From Candidatus Prevotella equi (lineage in GTDB: Bacteria; Bacteroidota; Bacteroidia; Bacteroidales; Bacteroidaceae): 33,629 bases of DNA. Both the position numbers and the translations under genes were made by a program. The notes under the pieces were generated by a model that made no database searches, was not told the origin of the DNA, and saw only the letters and a program-made list of their open reading frames with translations. Numbering within the stretch: the stretch's first letter is position 1; every line of letters begins with the position of its first letter. Shown piece by piece: positions 7,289 to 15,852 of this stretch. The stretch spans positions 1 through 33,629 of the forward strand of contig JAGHTW010000240.1 of assembly GCA_018065145.1 (NCBI GenBank), read 5' to 3'.

Positions 7289-8344
7289 TCAAAAGACATT
7301 AATCATTTTTAAATACTCAGGCCATTCGCCCATGTCATGCCATGCGTTTTCACTTACAGGGAAGCAGCCTACACGACCACCACGTGCTTTGACCTTCTCC
7401 ATCAAGTGGGTGATATGGAAGAACTCGCCTTCTGGAATTTCATCAATTAGTTCTGGATTCAGAATATAGACACCAGAGTTTACCATATAGGTATGCTCAG
7501 GTTTCTCATGCAGGCTTTGCATCAAACCATCTTCGCCTGTTTCGATAACTCCGTATGGAATCTTGAAACTCTTGACGAGGGTGACTATGGTCATATCGTT
7601 GTTGTTACTCTTGTGGTAATCATAAACAGCACGATAGTCCTGCTCGTTGATGCTATCACAGTTGCTGACAAAAAATGGGGTTGTTATCTTGCCCTTCAGC
7701 AACGATACGCTACCAATGGTACCAAGAGGTTTATCCTCCATGAAGAACTCGATGTCATACTTGTGGTCGAGTTGAGAGAGGTAGAACTGCATCATGTCAG
7801 CCTTGTAGTTGACAGACATGTAGAACTTCTTGCAGCCAATGCCTTCGAACTGATCCATGATAACCTCAAGAATGGTCTTATCACCTACCGGAACGAGAGG
7901 TTTGGGAATGACATTTGTGATAGGTTTTAGGCGAGTGCCTTTTCCTCCTGCCATGATTACAACAGGAAGGTCAATGAGGTCAAGTTTGCGCTCTTCTCCC
8001 TTTCCGAAAAGATCTTCCCAGAAATACACCTCAACCAACTCTGAGCCATTGACTACAGGCATACATTCAGCACGAATGCCCTTCATCTTGTCTTTGATAC
8101 AGTCCAGAGATTCTGAGGCATCAGCATAAATTTTATTACGGTCGAGTACATCGTTAACGGGTGCAGTAAGTGCACTTCCCTTGATGATGGCACGCTGTAT
8201 ATCACCAAGAGTAAAAATACCTTCAAACTTATTTTCCGTAAAGACGAACAGTATCTTCATCTTGATCTCGTCCATCTTCTTCATCGCTTCCAGGATAGTG
8301 CAGTCCGGAGCTATGATTCTATTTTTTATCTTGCCTATTCCCAT
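7289..8344 (-). CDS. CBS-domain sugar-phosphate nucleotidyltransferase
   Basis: The 351-aa fusion has two N-terminal CBS motifs (roughly residues 1-120) and a C-terminal NTP-transferase domain beginning VVIMAGGKGTRLKPITNVIPKP at about residue 128. The G-G-x-G-T-R-L loop and the PKP lysine are intact, as are the SNCDSI metal-type aspartate region and the VNSGVY segment. The architecture matches PtmE-type glucosamine-1-phosphate guanylyltransferases of bacterial legionaminic acid pathways, where CBS domains regulate or bind nucleotide. No sialic/legionaminic synthase (NeuB-like) is in the window, so the product is probably another NDP-sugar. It groups with the two following metabolic genes (8358-10423), and the three share a higher GC content than their neighbours. 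Confidence 0.85.
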   Translation of the reverse strand: MGIGKIKNRIIAPDCTILEAMKKMDEIKMKILFVFTENKFEGIFTLGDIQRAIIKGSALTAPVNDVLDRNKIYADASESLDCIKDKMKGIRAECMPVVNGSELVEVYFWEDLFGKGEERKLDLIDLPVVIMAGGKGTRLKPITNVIPKPLVPVGDKTILEVIMDQFEGIGCKKFYMSVNYKADMMQFYLSQLDHKYDIEFFMEDKPLGTIGSVSLLKGKITTPFFVSNCDSINEQDYRAVYDYHKSNNNDMTIVTLVKSFKIPYGVIETGEDGLMQSLHEKPEHTYMVNSGVYILNPELIDEIPEGEFFHITHLMEKVKARGGRVGCFPVSENAWHDMGEWPEYLKMINVF

Positions 8345-8357
8345 ATTGAATGCGATT

Positions 8358-9209
8358 TTAAAGATTCTCTGATTTCAATATCTCAATAATACCTTCCTCG
8401 AAAGTAAGGGTATTCTTCCAACCGATGCTTTCAAGACGCTTGCAGCTGCCAAGAGTTTCATTCACCTCATTAGGGCGATCAGACTCAGCAAAGGTGAAGC
8501 TGACTTTCTCCTTCAGATGCTTGTTAATAATCTCTGTGACTTCACGTACAGAAACACTTGTACCCGAACATACGTTATAGACATTGTAATCGTTGGTATC
8601 TTCAGTACATGCCACAAAAGCACCAGCCACATCCACCACATTGACATAGTCTCTGCGAGGAGAAGCTGCCTTTAGTTGGATTTCTTTCTTGCCTTCCTTA
8701 ATCTGGCCCATGATCTCTGGAATGAGGAGCATTCCCTTCTGGCCGACACCATAGATGTTGAAAGGGCGAAGAATGCTTACCTTCACCTTGAAGTCGCGAT
8801 TGTAACCCTCGCACATCTTTTCGCAAATCACCTTGGTTTGTGCGTATGGATTGAACGGACAAACAGGGTGGTTCTCATCTACAGGCAGATACTGAGGGCT
8901 ACCATAGATGTAGGAACTTGCATAAATGAGACGAGCATTGTGCTTACGACAAATCTCAAGTGCATTGAGGGTTGTGAGATAATTGATGCGATAGAACTTC
9001 TCTGGATCCTGATAAGATGCCGGCACAAAGACGAGATTTGCCAAATGGATAAAACAGTCTATTGGCTCTATCTGGTCGATAATGGCATTGTCGCAAAGAT
9101 CCATGCCATTAGTGATGTCTATCTTAAAGATGGTATGCCCTTTGGCTTCTAGTTGAGCACACACATTGTGTCCAACAAAGCCATCGCTACCTGCTACTGC
9201 TATCTTCAT
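8358..9209 (-). CDS. NAD-dependent epimerase/dehydratase (extended SDR)
   Basis: The 283-aa extended short-chain dehydrogenase starts MKIAVAGSDGFVGHNVCAQL with the GxxGxxG cofactor loop (residues 7-13). It has the catalytic Tyr and Lys in FNPYAQTKVICEKMC and the SSYIYG stretch supplying the serine, followed by ILRPFNIYGVGQ. Such enzymes epimerise, dehydrate or reduce NDP-sugars. Gene order suggests it acts on the sugar activated by the CBS-nucleotidyltransferase and modified by the CapD-like dehydratase (9215-10423). Gaps of 5 and 13 bp to the neighbours imply a single transcript. Precise reaction not identifiable from sequence alone. Confidence 0.85.
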   Translation of the reverse strand: MKIAVAGSDGFVGHNVCAQLEAKGHTIFKIDITNGMDLCDNAIIDQIEPIDCFIHLANLVFVPASYQDPEKFYRINYLTTLNALEICRKHNARLIYASSYIYGSPQYLPVDENHPVCPFNPYAQTKVICEKMCEGYNRDFKVKVSILRPFNIYGVGQKGMLLIPEIMGQIKEGKKEIQLKAASPRRDYVNVVDVAGAFVACTEDTNDYNVYNVCSGTSVSVREVTEIINKHLKEKVSFTFAESDRPNEVNETLGSCKRLESIGWKNTLTFEEGIIEILKSENL

Positions 9210-9214
9210 AGTGA

Positions 9215-10423
9215 TTACATCTTTTGATCCAAATTCTTTCCCTTCTCCTCATGTTCGAAGTTAGGGATGAACTTCTTCATGGATTCTACTACTTGTGCTT
9301 TGGTGAAGTCTTCTGCTGCAAAGATGCCTTCAAGCTCGCAGAAGAAGTCGTTAACCTCATTCATAGGTCTGCGAGTGCTTTCGCATACTACACCGAGGCT
9401 ACTGAAACGCTCCATGTCAATCTTTTCGCCAGGGACATAGAACTCTTCGTATGCTTTCTCACCGGTGGTATCTGACTTGAAATAAACAACAGGATAGGTC
9501 TCGCTTTCGTATGACATTTCGGCTGCATACTTCTTTGCCTCAGGATCGTTCTGGCACTCTACCTTAGTGAAGCCTTCAGCCTTGACGAACTCATCGCAGA
9601 TAGCAGAGAAGGTGAGCATCTGGTCTTCGCCCAACTTAGGGAAGAATACCTCACCACCATTGCCAAGGATACAAGCGAGCATACAGATCTGACCGGACTC
9701 TTCAGGCGAAACGAAATAGCGTTTCACGTCAGAAGGTGCTGCCAGAGGCTGCTTCTTCTGGAGGCGATGAATCCATCCATCAGGAAGGGAACCGTTGGAG
9801 AATGCTACATTGGCAAAGCGAGCGGTTGTAACCTTGAAATGCTGATTGTATGCCATCACGAGGTCTTCCATGATGCGCTTAGAAGCACCCATGATGTTGA
9901 CAGGATTTGCAGCCTTGTCGGTTGACACACAGAAGAAGTGCTTTGGAGGATAAACGGTCAGCAGATCCATGAGCTTCTTTGCCTTGATGTCGTTGTTCTC
10001 AATTAGAGCCTGAACAGAGTACTTATCCTTCTCAGAACGCACGTGCTTGTGAGCGGAGAAGTTGGCAACGATATCGAAACCTTTCTCCTCGCGGAAGATG
10101 CGCTCAAAGATTGGGTCGGCAAAGTTGAGGGTGTAGCAACGGAACTCTTCGGGAACATAAAGTCCTTCGGTAGAACGAACATCACGAACAAGTTCTGCAA
10201 GTCCGTTTTCGTTGAGGTCAACAACAACAACAGACCTAGGCTCGAAACGAAGAACGGCCTTTATGAACGATGATCCGATAGAACCAGCTCCACCAATCAC
10301 ACATACTGTCTTATCCTTAATTTCATGAGTCAGTCTCTCTTTGTTTGCTTCAATATCAGGAGCAAACATTGAGATTGTACGACCAGTTACCGAATTACCT
10401 ATAAATTTATCTAAATTGAACAT
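9215..10423 (-). CDS. CapD/FlaA1-like NDP-sugar 4,6-dehydratase
   Basis: The 402-aa protein is a polysaccharide-biosynthesis SDR of the CapD family. A Rossmann loop VCVIGGAGSIGSSF lies at about residues 40-53, FSAHKHV follows, and the signature VSTDKAANPVNIMGASKRI carries the catalytic T-D-K. As in WbpM-like members, Met replaces the usual catalytic Tyr before GASK. An extra C-terminal part of about 100 residues, rich in acidic residues, goes beyond the minimal dehydratase. It probably converts an NDP-N-acetylhexosamine or related sugar to a 4-keto-6-deoxy intermediate; nucleotide and sugar are not determined. Its start overlaps the upstream glycosyltransferase end by 13 nt. Confidence 0.85.
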   Translation of the reverse strand: MFNLDKFIGNSVTGRTISMFAPDIEANKERLTHEIKDKTVCVIGGAGSIGSSFIKAVLRFEPRSVVVVDLNENGLAELVRDVRSTEGLYVPEEFRCYTLNFADPIFERIFREEKGFDIVANFSAHKHVRSEKDKYSVQALIENNDIKAKKLMDLLTVYPPKHFFCVSTDKAANPVNIMGASKRIMEDLVMAYNQHFKVTTARFANVAFSNGSLPDGWIHRLQKKQPLAAPSDVKRYFVSPEESGQICMLACILGNGGEVFFPKLGEDQMLTFSAICDEFVKAEGFTKVECQNDPEAKKYAAEMSYESETYPVVYFKSDTTGEKAYEEFYVPGEKIDMERFSSLGVVCESTRRPMNEVNDFFCELEGIFAAEDFTKAQVVESMKKFIPNFEHEEKGKNLDQKM

Positions 10424-11571
10424 TTTTTATTATACATTTTTTCTATTATTCTCATTACAGAATCAATATTAAACTCACTTATGTTAGATTTATATGGACC
10501 TGTTATTGAGCTATCCAAAATAATTTCTGCCCATTTTTGTGGAGAATCTGTTAGATCTGCCGGTATTGCTTTCTCAGAAATGAAAACATCTTTTGTAATG
10601 GTAGAAGAAATAACACATCGTAATCCACAAGCTTGAGCCTCAATACATGCATTTGGTATACCTTCAAACAAAGAAGGAAAAACAAAAATATCCATTGCAT
10701 TATAAGTAGGGGAAAGATTATCAATATGTGACAGAATCTTATATCTATTTCCCAATCCATAGTTATGCAACTTTAATTCAATTTTTTCTCTTTCACTACC
10801 TTCTCCTATCAATAATAAATACGCATTTGGATTTCGTATATAAGTTTGATAAAACACATCTACAAGGAAATCATGATTTTTTATATATATAAAACGTCCT
10901 AAATGTCCGATAATGAACGCATCTTCTGGCAAGTCAAGTTCTCTTCTGAACTCTTTCTTGTTTCTTAGTGGAGCATATTTGTTTAAATCCAATCCGTTTT
11001 TTAGAATAATTGTATTTTTTATATTGAATATGTCATCAATTTCTTTCTTCATCTCAGCATGCATTGCCGTGAAACGAATACGACCTTTTTGCACTAGTAT
11101 TCTACCAGACAGTAATTCTTCTTTACAATCAGTCTCATTAAAATATCTTGAAGGAACACTATAACATGAATATATTATTTGCGTATTATTTAATTTATCA
11201 ATTATTGGAATTAAATAATGAAGCATTTTCATGTGGACATGGATAACATCTGGTTGTATCCGCATTATTTGTTCCTCAATATATTTAGAAACGTTATTTT
11301 CCCGAGAAGAACGAAATAGCATCAATATCTTTCTGTATAACTTATTCAATATAGAATTACTAACAAGTGGATAAGGAGATAAAATCTCGTTACCATTCTG
11401 TATAATGGCTCTAACATTTGCAGATTCTTTAGAACATTCTCTTTCACATAAAAGATAAGTTTCAAACATTGTTTTATCAAGTTTAACGATAAAATCTTTT
11501 ACAATAGTTTCTGCTCCTGCATCAACAATACCATTTATAAGTTCTACGACTTTAATTTTGGGACATTGCAT
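10411..11571 (-). CDS. Glycosyltransferase family 4 (GT-B)
   Basis: A 386-aa retaining-type GT-B enzyme. The N-terminal acceptor domain opens VVELINGIVDAGAETIVKDF. The C-terminal nucleotide-sugar domain has IIGHLGRFIYIKNHDFLVD and the conserved E-x7-E motif in FPSLFEGIPNACIEAQACG. It would transfer a sugar from an NDP donor to the growing lipid-linked repeat unit at the cytoplasmic face. The start overlaps the upstream deacetylase end by 20 nt. The gene is strongly AT-rich, in contrast to the dehydratase gene that follows. Confidence 0.9.
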   Translation of the reverse strand: MQCPKIKVVELINGIVDAGAETIVKDFIVKLDKTMFETYLLCERECSKESANVRAIIQNGNEILSPYPLVSNSILNKLYRKILMLFRSSRENNVSKYIEEQIMRIQPDVIHVHMKMLHYLIPIIDKLNNTQIIYSCYSVPSRYFNETDCKEELLSGRILVQKGRIRFTAMHAEMKKEIDDIFNIKNTIILKNGLDLNKYAPLRNKKEFRRELDLPEDAFIIGHLGRFIYIKNHDFLVDVFYQTYIRNPNAYLLLIGEGSEREKIELKLHNYGLGNRYKILSHIDNLSPTYNAMDIFVFPSLFEGIPNACIEAQACGLRCVISSTITKDVFISEKAIPADLTDSPQKWAEIILDSSITGPYKSNISEFNIDSVMRIIEKMYNKKCSI

Positions 11572-12487
11572 AATTATAATAATCTTTTAATGTACATCCA
11601 ACAAACCCTTTGAAAGAAATATATTTAAATAATTCTTCCATAACTTGATAAAGATTTTCGATAGACTCTTCATTTTTGAAATAAGGACTCCCTCCTGGCA
11701 TCAATTCGGACGAATGTATCATAAACTCTAAATGGTCCAATGACTCTTCGCCCAAGACAAAATCTACATTTTTTTTCATGTCTTCTAAAGAAGATTGAGC
11801 TGGTCGCAACCATATTATTTTTTTTGGTTGTGCTTTAAAACACAATATGTTAATTAATTGTTGCTTCTTTCCAATTCGAATTTTTTCTTTAGTTTTAAAG
11901 ATGGACATAGGAACTTCTAGTACATTACCTATCATTCTTATTTCGTTACCAACATTTGTATAATCACTTCCTCCAGTTCTTGCTCCGATGTTTCTACTCC
12001 AGTCCACATGCGGTGTATATGAGCAATCAACTTTAATATTAAATTCTTCAAGGATTTTAAAGTATTGATTATTCATTGCCCAACGACCTGCTCGATGTGA
12101 AACTGGTTTAATACCTATCTTTTCTGATATCAGATTATATGTAGTTTGAAATTTCTGACGCATAATATCAATAGGATATTCAATCAAATAAGACTGTTGG
12201 TTTATATTTTTTGAGAACTGATATATGGGAGGATTATTCCATGCATGAATATGAATTCCAACCTCACACTTATTTGCATGTGAAAGTGGTTTTACAAAAT
12301 CAACAAATCCATTATCATTAATCATCTCAAAATTTGTCAGATATACAGGCGCAAAATTAAATTTTGTGCATAGATCCTGAAATCTTACAATGTAATTTGT
12401 ATTACTTGTAGTAATCTCATCACCATGATTGTATACCCAAAGATTATCTCCTTCGGTGTCAACTGTTATAATAAAATATTTTTTCAT
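11552..12487 (-). CDS. WalW-like polysaccharide deacetylase
   Basis: The start is set at ATG 12487 (KKYFIITVDTEGDN), giving an ATGA overlap with the LicD stop at 12484; a longer frame uses a TTG at 12496. The approximately 311-aa protein resembles WalW-type members of the NodB/polysaccharide deacetylase superfamily. TVDTEGD supplies the metal-binding acids, EVGIHIHAWNNPP the H-x-H pair, and SHRAGRWAM the R-containing motif. It could de-N-acetylate an amino sugar in the cytoplasm, although related proteins are of unproven activity. There is no signal peptide. It is the fourth gene in the tightly coupled licCA-ispD-licD-walW run. Confidence 0.8.
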   Translation of the reverse strand: MKKYFIITVDTEGDNLWVYNHGDEITTSNTNYIVRFQDLCTKFNFAPVYLTNFEMINDNGFVDFVKPLSHANKCEVGIHIHAWNNPPIYQFSKNINQQSYLIEYPIDIMRQKFQTTYNLISEKIGIKPVSHRAGRWAMNNQYFKILEEFNIKVDCSYTPHVDWSRNIGARTGGSDYTNVGNEIRMIGNVLEVPMSIFKTKEKIRIGKKQQLINILCFKAQPKKIIWLRPAQSSLEDMKKNVDFVLGEESLDHLEFMIHSSELMPGGSPYFKNEESIENLYQVMEELFKYISFKGFVGCTLKDYYNYAMSQN

Positions 12488-13266
12488 TTTTTCCAAAAAT
12501 AAGTATTATTGTGAGAAGGAATTCGTTTCTCTATTGGAGGAAGTTTCATATAGTTACCATAAATTTGACTTAGATATTCATCGTAGCCACATGGTATCAT
12601 TAATTTAAGATTTTCGAATGTATGATAATTACCTGATATAAACCAACGAGAATCCATAGACTTAAGTTTATATGGATTGCCAAACAATACACATACATAT
12701 TTACTCTTGTTATATTTAAAGATACTACCGATTTTATAATACATTTTTATAAATAAATATATAGGAAGTATCTTTAATTTATTATATGGCCATTTTTTTG
12801 CAATTGCCTTAAAAATAACATAATGATATATTTTATTTTCGATCAAAAACAAGAAATGCATTATAAATAAATACAAGAATCTAACACAAACACTACTTGG
12901 ACATGCATCTATTGGATATAATTCAATGTTTATTCCATGTGTTTTAAACTCTCCGATTTTTTGTATTGTTCGTTTGTCAATCAGTCTGTCAAATCCATAT
13001 ATTAAATCATTTTCTTTTTCTCTATTATTAATTAATTCAAATCTTTCAGAATTAATATATATCTTCTCTAACTTATTTAAATCAGGACGAGGTATCAATA
13101 TATCAACATCATCGTCCCAAGGTATGTATCCATTGTGTCTAATTGCCCCTATCAGTGTTCCAAAACCAAGAAAATACTTTATATTGTTTTTATTGCAAAA
13201 GGAGTCTAGTTCTGACAATAAATCTAAACGAATTTGTTTAGCTTCTTGCTCTGATATTTTTTTCAT
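12484..13266 (-). CDS. licD: LicD-family phosphotransferase
   Basis: The 260-aa protein, counted from ATG 13266 (MKKISEQEAKQ), overlaps the stop of the IspD-like gene by ATGA. A longer frame to 13290 lacks an ATG and would overlap more. The LicD signature is clear: LDLLSELDSFCNKNNIKYFL, then GTLIGAIRHNGYIPWDDDVDI with the WDDDVD metal motif. LicD enzymes move phosphocholine from CDP-choline, and fukutin relatives move ribitol phosphate from CDP-ribitol, onto glycans. The neighbouring fused LicC-LicA and IspD-like enzymes could supply such donors, making this the transferase of a phospho-alcohol decoration pathway. Confidence 0.88.
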   Translation of the reverse strand: MKKISEQEAKQIRLDLLSELDSFCNKNNIKYFLGFGTLIGAIRHNGYIPWDDDVDILIPRPDLNKLEKIYINSERFELINNREKENDLIYGFDRLIDKRTIQKIGEFKTHGINIELYPIDACPSSVCVRFLYLFIMHFLFLIENKIYHYVIFKAIAKKWPYNKLKILPIYLFIKMYYKIGSIFKYNKSKYVCVLFGNPYKLKSMDSRWFISGNYHTFENLKLMIPCGYDEYLSQIYGNYMKLPPIEKRIPSHNNTYFWKK

Positions 13267-13973
13267 ATAATTACATCTTTTACTAACCAACCTTCAAATA
13301 ATCTCAGATCTTCTTTTGTCGTTATTTTTAGATTTGATTGATAACCCTTACTCAAATATAACTCGTGTCCCAAATGCTGCATAAGAGTAGTGGTATGCGG
13401 TTCCACTTTGTCTAGCAAATTCTTCTCTGCTGCTTCTTTATAGATACTTAGAACAAAGCTATAATTGAAGCAGTATGGACAAGTAATTTGAATATATTTG
13501 TCACGATCCACCCATTCTTTGCTTACATCACCATCATTTCGTGTACCCATCAATTGGAAACAAGGAATGCCACAAACCGCATTACCTTTTTCCTTGCATA
13601 CACGGATTGAATCTGTAATTTCCTCTTGTGTTGTAAAAGGTGCAGCTGCATAGTGGATTAGAATGTTGTCCTCTTGGCTAATCTTGTCAGCAAGAAAGTG
13701 AATACCGTTCATGCATGAGTCCTGGAATGTCTCGCCACCATTGGTTACCCACTGAACTTTGGTCAAGCCATTCTTTTCAACGAGCCCACGCAGATAGTCT
13801 ATATAAGACGCATGACAAACCACCTCGATAGCATCAATATCAGGATGCTGCTGATAAATTTGCATAGTATAGACAATAATTGGCTTGCCTAATACTTCGA
13901 TAAACTGTTTGGGGATACCAGCTCCTACACGAGAGCCGACACCTCCAGCAAGTATAATTGCAATATTCTTCAT
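13263..13973 (-). CDS. IspD/TarI-like cytidylyltransferase
   Basis: A 236-aa CTP-dependent cytidylyltransferase of the IspD superfamily. The nucleotide loop IILAGGVGSRVGAGIPKQF is intact, with Arg and Lys, and the C-terminal NLKITTKEDL is conserved. The motif normally reading HDAARP is IHYAAAPF here, so the usual Asp and Arg are replaced, arguing against housekeeping MEP cytidylyltransferase and for an altered polyol-phosphate substrate. TarI/Bcs1 enzymes make CDP-ribitol for surface polymers, but the usual TarJ-like reductase partner is absent from the window. It lies 7 bp after licC-licA and overlaps licD by 4 nt. Confidence 0.82.
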   Translation of the reverse strand: MKNIAIILAGGVGSRVGAGIPKQFIEVLGKPIIVYTMQIYQQHPDIDAIEVVCHASYIDYLRGLVEKNGLTKVQWVTNGGETFQDSCMNGIHFLADKISQEDNILIHYAAAPFTTQEEITDSIRVCKEKGNAVCGIPCFQLMGTRNDGDVSKEWVDRDKYIQITCPYCFNYSFVLSIYKEAAEKNLLDKVEPHTTTLMQHLGHELYLSKGYQSNLKITTKEDLRLFEGWLVKDVII

Positions 13974-13980
13974 TATTCTG

Positions 13981-15711
13981 TTATTTTTCGTATGATTCGA
14001 GTGCTACATCAATAAAACGATGGAAGTTGCGATATGCTGGGAGGAAGAAGAAGCCGTCGTCATCACCTACTGAACCCTTGTACAAGCCCCAACCCATCCA
14101 GTAGAAGCCACAAAGAGCTATGAAGGCAATATAGAAACGATGTTCATCTGCTGTCAGTTCGCGACCAAAATATGCCTTCATATAATTCTCGATGTCTGCA
14201 TCTTCGTACATGTATCGACAGAAGAAGCAAGCAAGGTCGTTGGCTGCATAGTTGAGACCCGCATATTCCCAATCGATAAGATACAGGTCACCATCCTTCG
14301 TTGCAAGAAAGTTTGGTTCGTAAATATCGTTATGGCAGCAAACCTTCTTATAACCAAGACGTTCTGCATCTGCCTTCACGTATGCATCCAGTCGCTTTAC
14401 CTTCTCTATTTCTTCTGCAAATTCGCTCAATAGATTGCCCTTGGTGGCTGAAGCAATTCGCATCAGTTTCAGACCTTCTTGTACATCATCAAAGTCCTTC
14501 ACCAACTTGTCGGCATCCACACGCACAAGTGCATTCAGATAAGCCTCCTTCTCCTCGGCTGTCATTGGCATTGTTTCGGCAATCGCTGCAAACTTCTGCT
14601 TGACGGCATCCGTTGAAACATCCACAGCATGCATTCTGCGTAGATATTCCATTCCTTTTTTCATCTGCTCAGGATACTTACGGAAGTCGCACTCAACTAG
14701 ATCTTGCACACAATATGACAGTTTCCACCCCCCAAGTGTCATTGTTATGACAGATTTGTCAACATTTAAAGATTTTGCTGTCAACTGACTAAACATTTCA
14801 GCTGTACGATCTATAAGATTGCCAGCTGTCCCACCAGGGTGACGATAGACATATTCGATACCATCTACTGTGAATTTAAAACTAACATTGGTCAAGCCTG
14901 CATTTATTACAGCAATATCCTTTATGCCATTCGGATTACAGTTCAGAGTATCACAAATGTTTTTAATGATATCAGAATCTACATTGTATAGAAAGTCTGA
15001 GTCAAATTGGCAAAGGTCTTCAATACAATTAAATTCAAAAAAGTCGCTCTCTTTCAGCGGCTTTGTATAAAGTGTCAAATCCTTAATATGACGTTCAAAA
15101 TACTCTTCCCAAAAGAGTGAGCTCACTCGAAACTCATTAATTTCTTTATCTAAGAATTCTACGAATCGTTTACTGAACGTCTCATTGAAATATGCATGAC
15201 CCACCATTGAATACTGATTTGCCCCCCCCAAGTCTACTTCTGTGATAATGTTGGCATCTGACATTTTGCAACTGAACTCATTGAACCTATCTTCACGATA
15301 CACGCAAGCATGATATGAGCGATTATAATAGAATTCTCCCTTCTCTGTCGTACGCTCGCTTCTATCCTCCAAGAACGGATTATTCGTGAAGTAGTAATCG
15401 GCATAAGACACATACGAGTTGCGGAGACAGTCCTTAGCTACATATAATGAGTACAAATTGCCTTTAGAACCGAACTTATTATTGATAATGAGGTGTACTT
15501 GAGAGTATTGCTGCTCAAGATAGAAGAACTTCTCCTTCATGTATCCAACGACAACAAATATTTCTTCTACTCCAGCCTCGATAAGTTGTTCTATCTGACG
15601 CTCAATAAGTATTTCACCTTTTACACGAAAGAGACCTTTTGGACGTTCATAAGTAAATGGAGCAAAGCGAGTGGATTTACCAGCTGCAAGGATTATTGCA
15701 TTTTTCTTCAT
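13981..15711 (-). CDS. Fused phosphocholine cytidylyltransferase-choline kinase (LicC-LicA)
   Basis: The 576-aa bifunctional protein has a nucleotidyltransferase domain at residues 1-230 (IILAAGKSTRFAPF, then ERPKGL) resembling LicC. A choline/ethanolamine kinase-type domain at about residues 250-576 has CCHNDIYEPNF (catalytic HND at 460-462) and LIDWEYAG (480-485). It would phosphorylate choline, or a similar amino-alcohol, and couple it to CMP for LicD. No LicB-type choline permease is in the window. Codons 161-164 (Leu-Gly-Gly-Ala) contain a G8 tract at 15222-15229; one-base slips stop translation within the LicC domain. The reading frame is intact (ON) here. A shorter G6 run lies at 14728-14733. 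Confidence 0.87.
   Translation of the reverse strand: MKKNAIILAAGKSTRFAPFTYERPKGLFRVKGEILIERQIEQLIEAGVEEIFVVVGYMKEKFFYLEQQYSQVHLIINNKFGSKGNLYSLYVAKDCLRNSYVSYADYYFTNNPFLEDRSERTTEKGEFYYNRSYHACVYREDRFNEFSCKMSDANIITEVDLGGANQYSMVGHAYFNETFSKRFVEFLDKEINEFRVSSLFWEEYFERHIKDLTLYTKPLKESDFFEFNCIEDLCQFDSDFLYNVDSDIIKNICDTLNCNPNGIKDIAVINAGLTNVSFKFTVDGIEYVYRHPGGTAGNLIDRTAEMFSQLTAKSLNVDKSVITMTLGGWKLSYCVQDLVECDFRKYPEQMKKGMEYLRRMHAVDVSTDAVKQKFAAIAETMPMTAEEKEAYLNALVRVDADKLVKDFDDVQEGLKLMRIASATKGNLLSEFAEEIEKVKRLDAYVKADAERLGYKKVCCHNDIYEPNFLATKDGDLYLIDWEYAGLNYAANDLACFFCRYMYEDADIENYMKAYFGRELTADEHRFYIAFIALCGFYWMGWGLYKGSVGDDDGFFFLPAYRNFHRFIDVALESYEK
15222..15229 (-). repeat. G8 tract in licC-licA fusion (codons 161-164)
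   Basis: C8 on the plus strand is G8 in the coding strand, in the context TTGGGGGGGGCA. Gaining a G yields TGA about 14 codons later; losing one yields TAG about 21 codons later. Either would remove the rest of the LicC domain and the whole kinase domain. Confidence 0.8.
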
Positions 15712-15852
15712 TATCAGGAATATATTACTATATACTACTTTTTAAAAGATTCAGTAAACGGGATTAAAACATCTTTGTTCAATTATGTGTAAACAAAACC
15801 ACCAGCTAAAAGAACTACTTTCATATAGTGTTTTTGTTTTTATTGAGTATAA

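Noticed and set aside
7493..7930. 145-aa plus-strand open frame opposite the nucleotidyltransferase
   Set aside because: Shadow frame; the minus-strand gene has intact catalytic motifs.
8676..9152. 158-aa plus-strand open frame opposite the SDR gene
   Set aside because: Shadow frame antisense to the conserved Rossmann-fold enzyme.
14728..14733. Second poly-G tract in licC-licA
   Set aside because: Only G6; could slip rarely but is not distinguishable from ordinary glycine codons.
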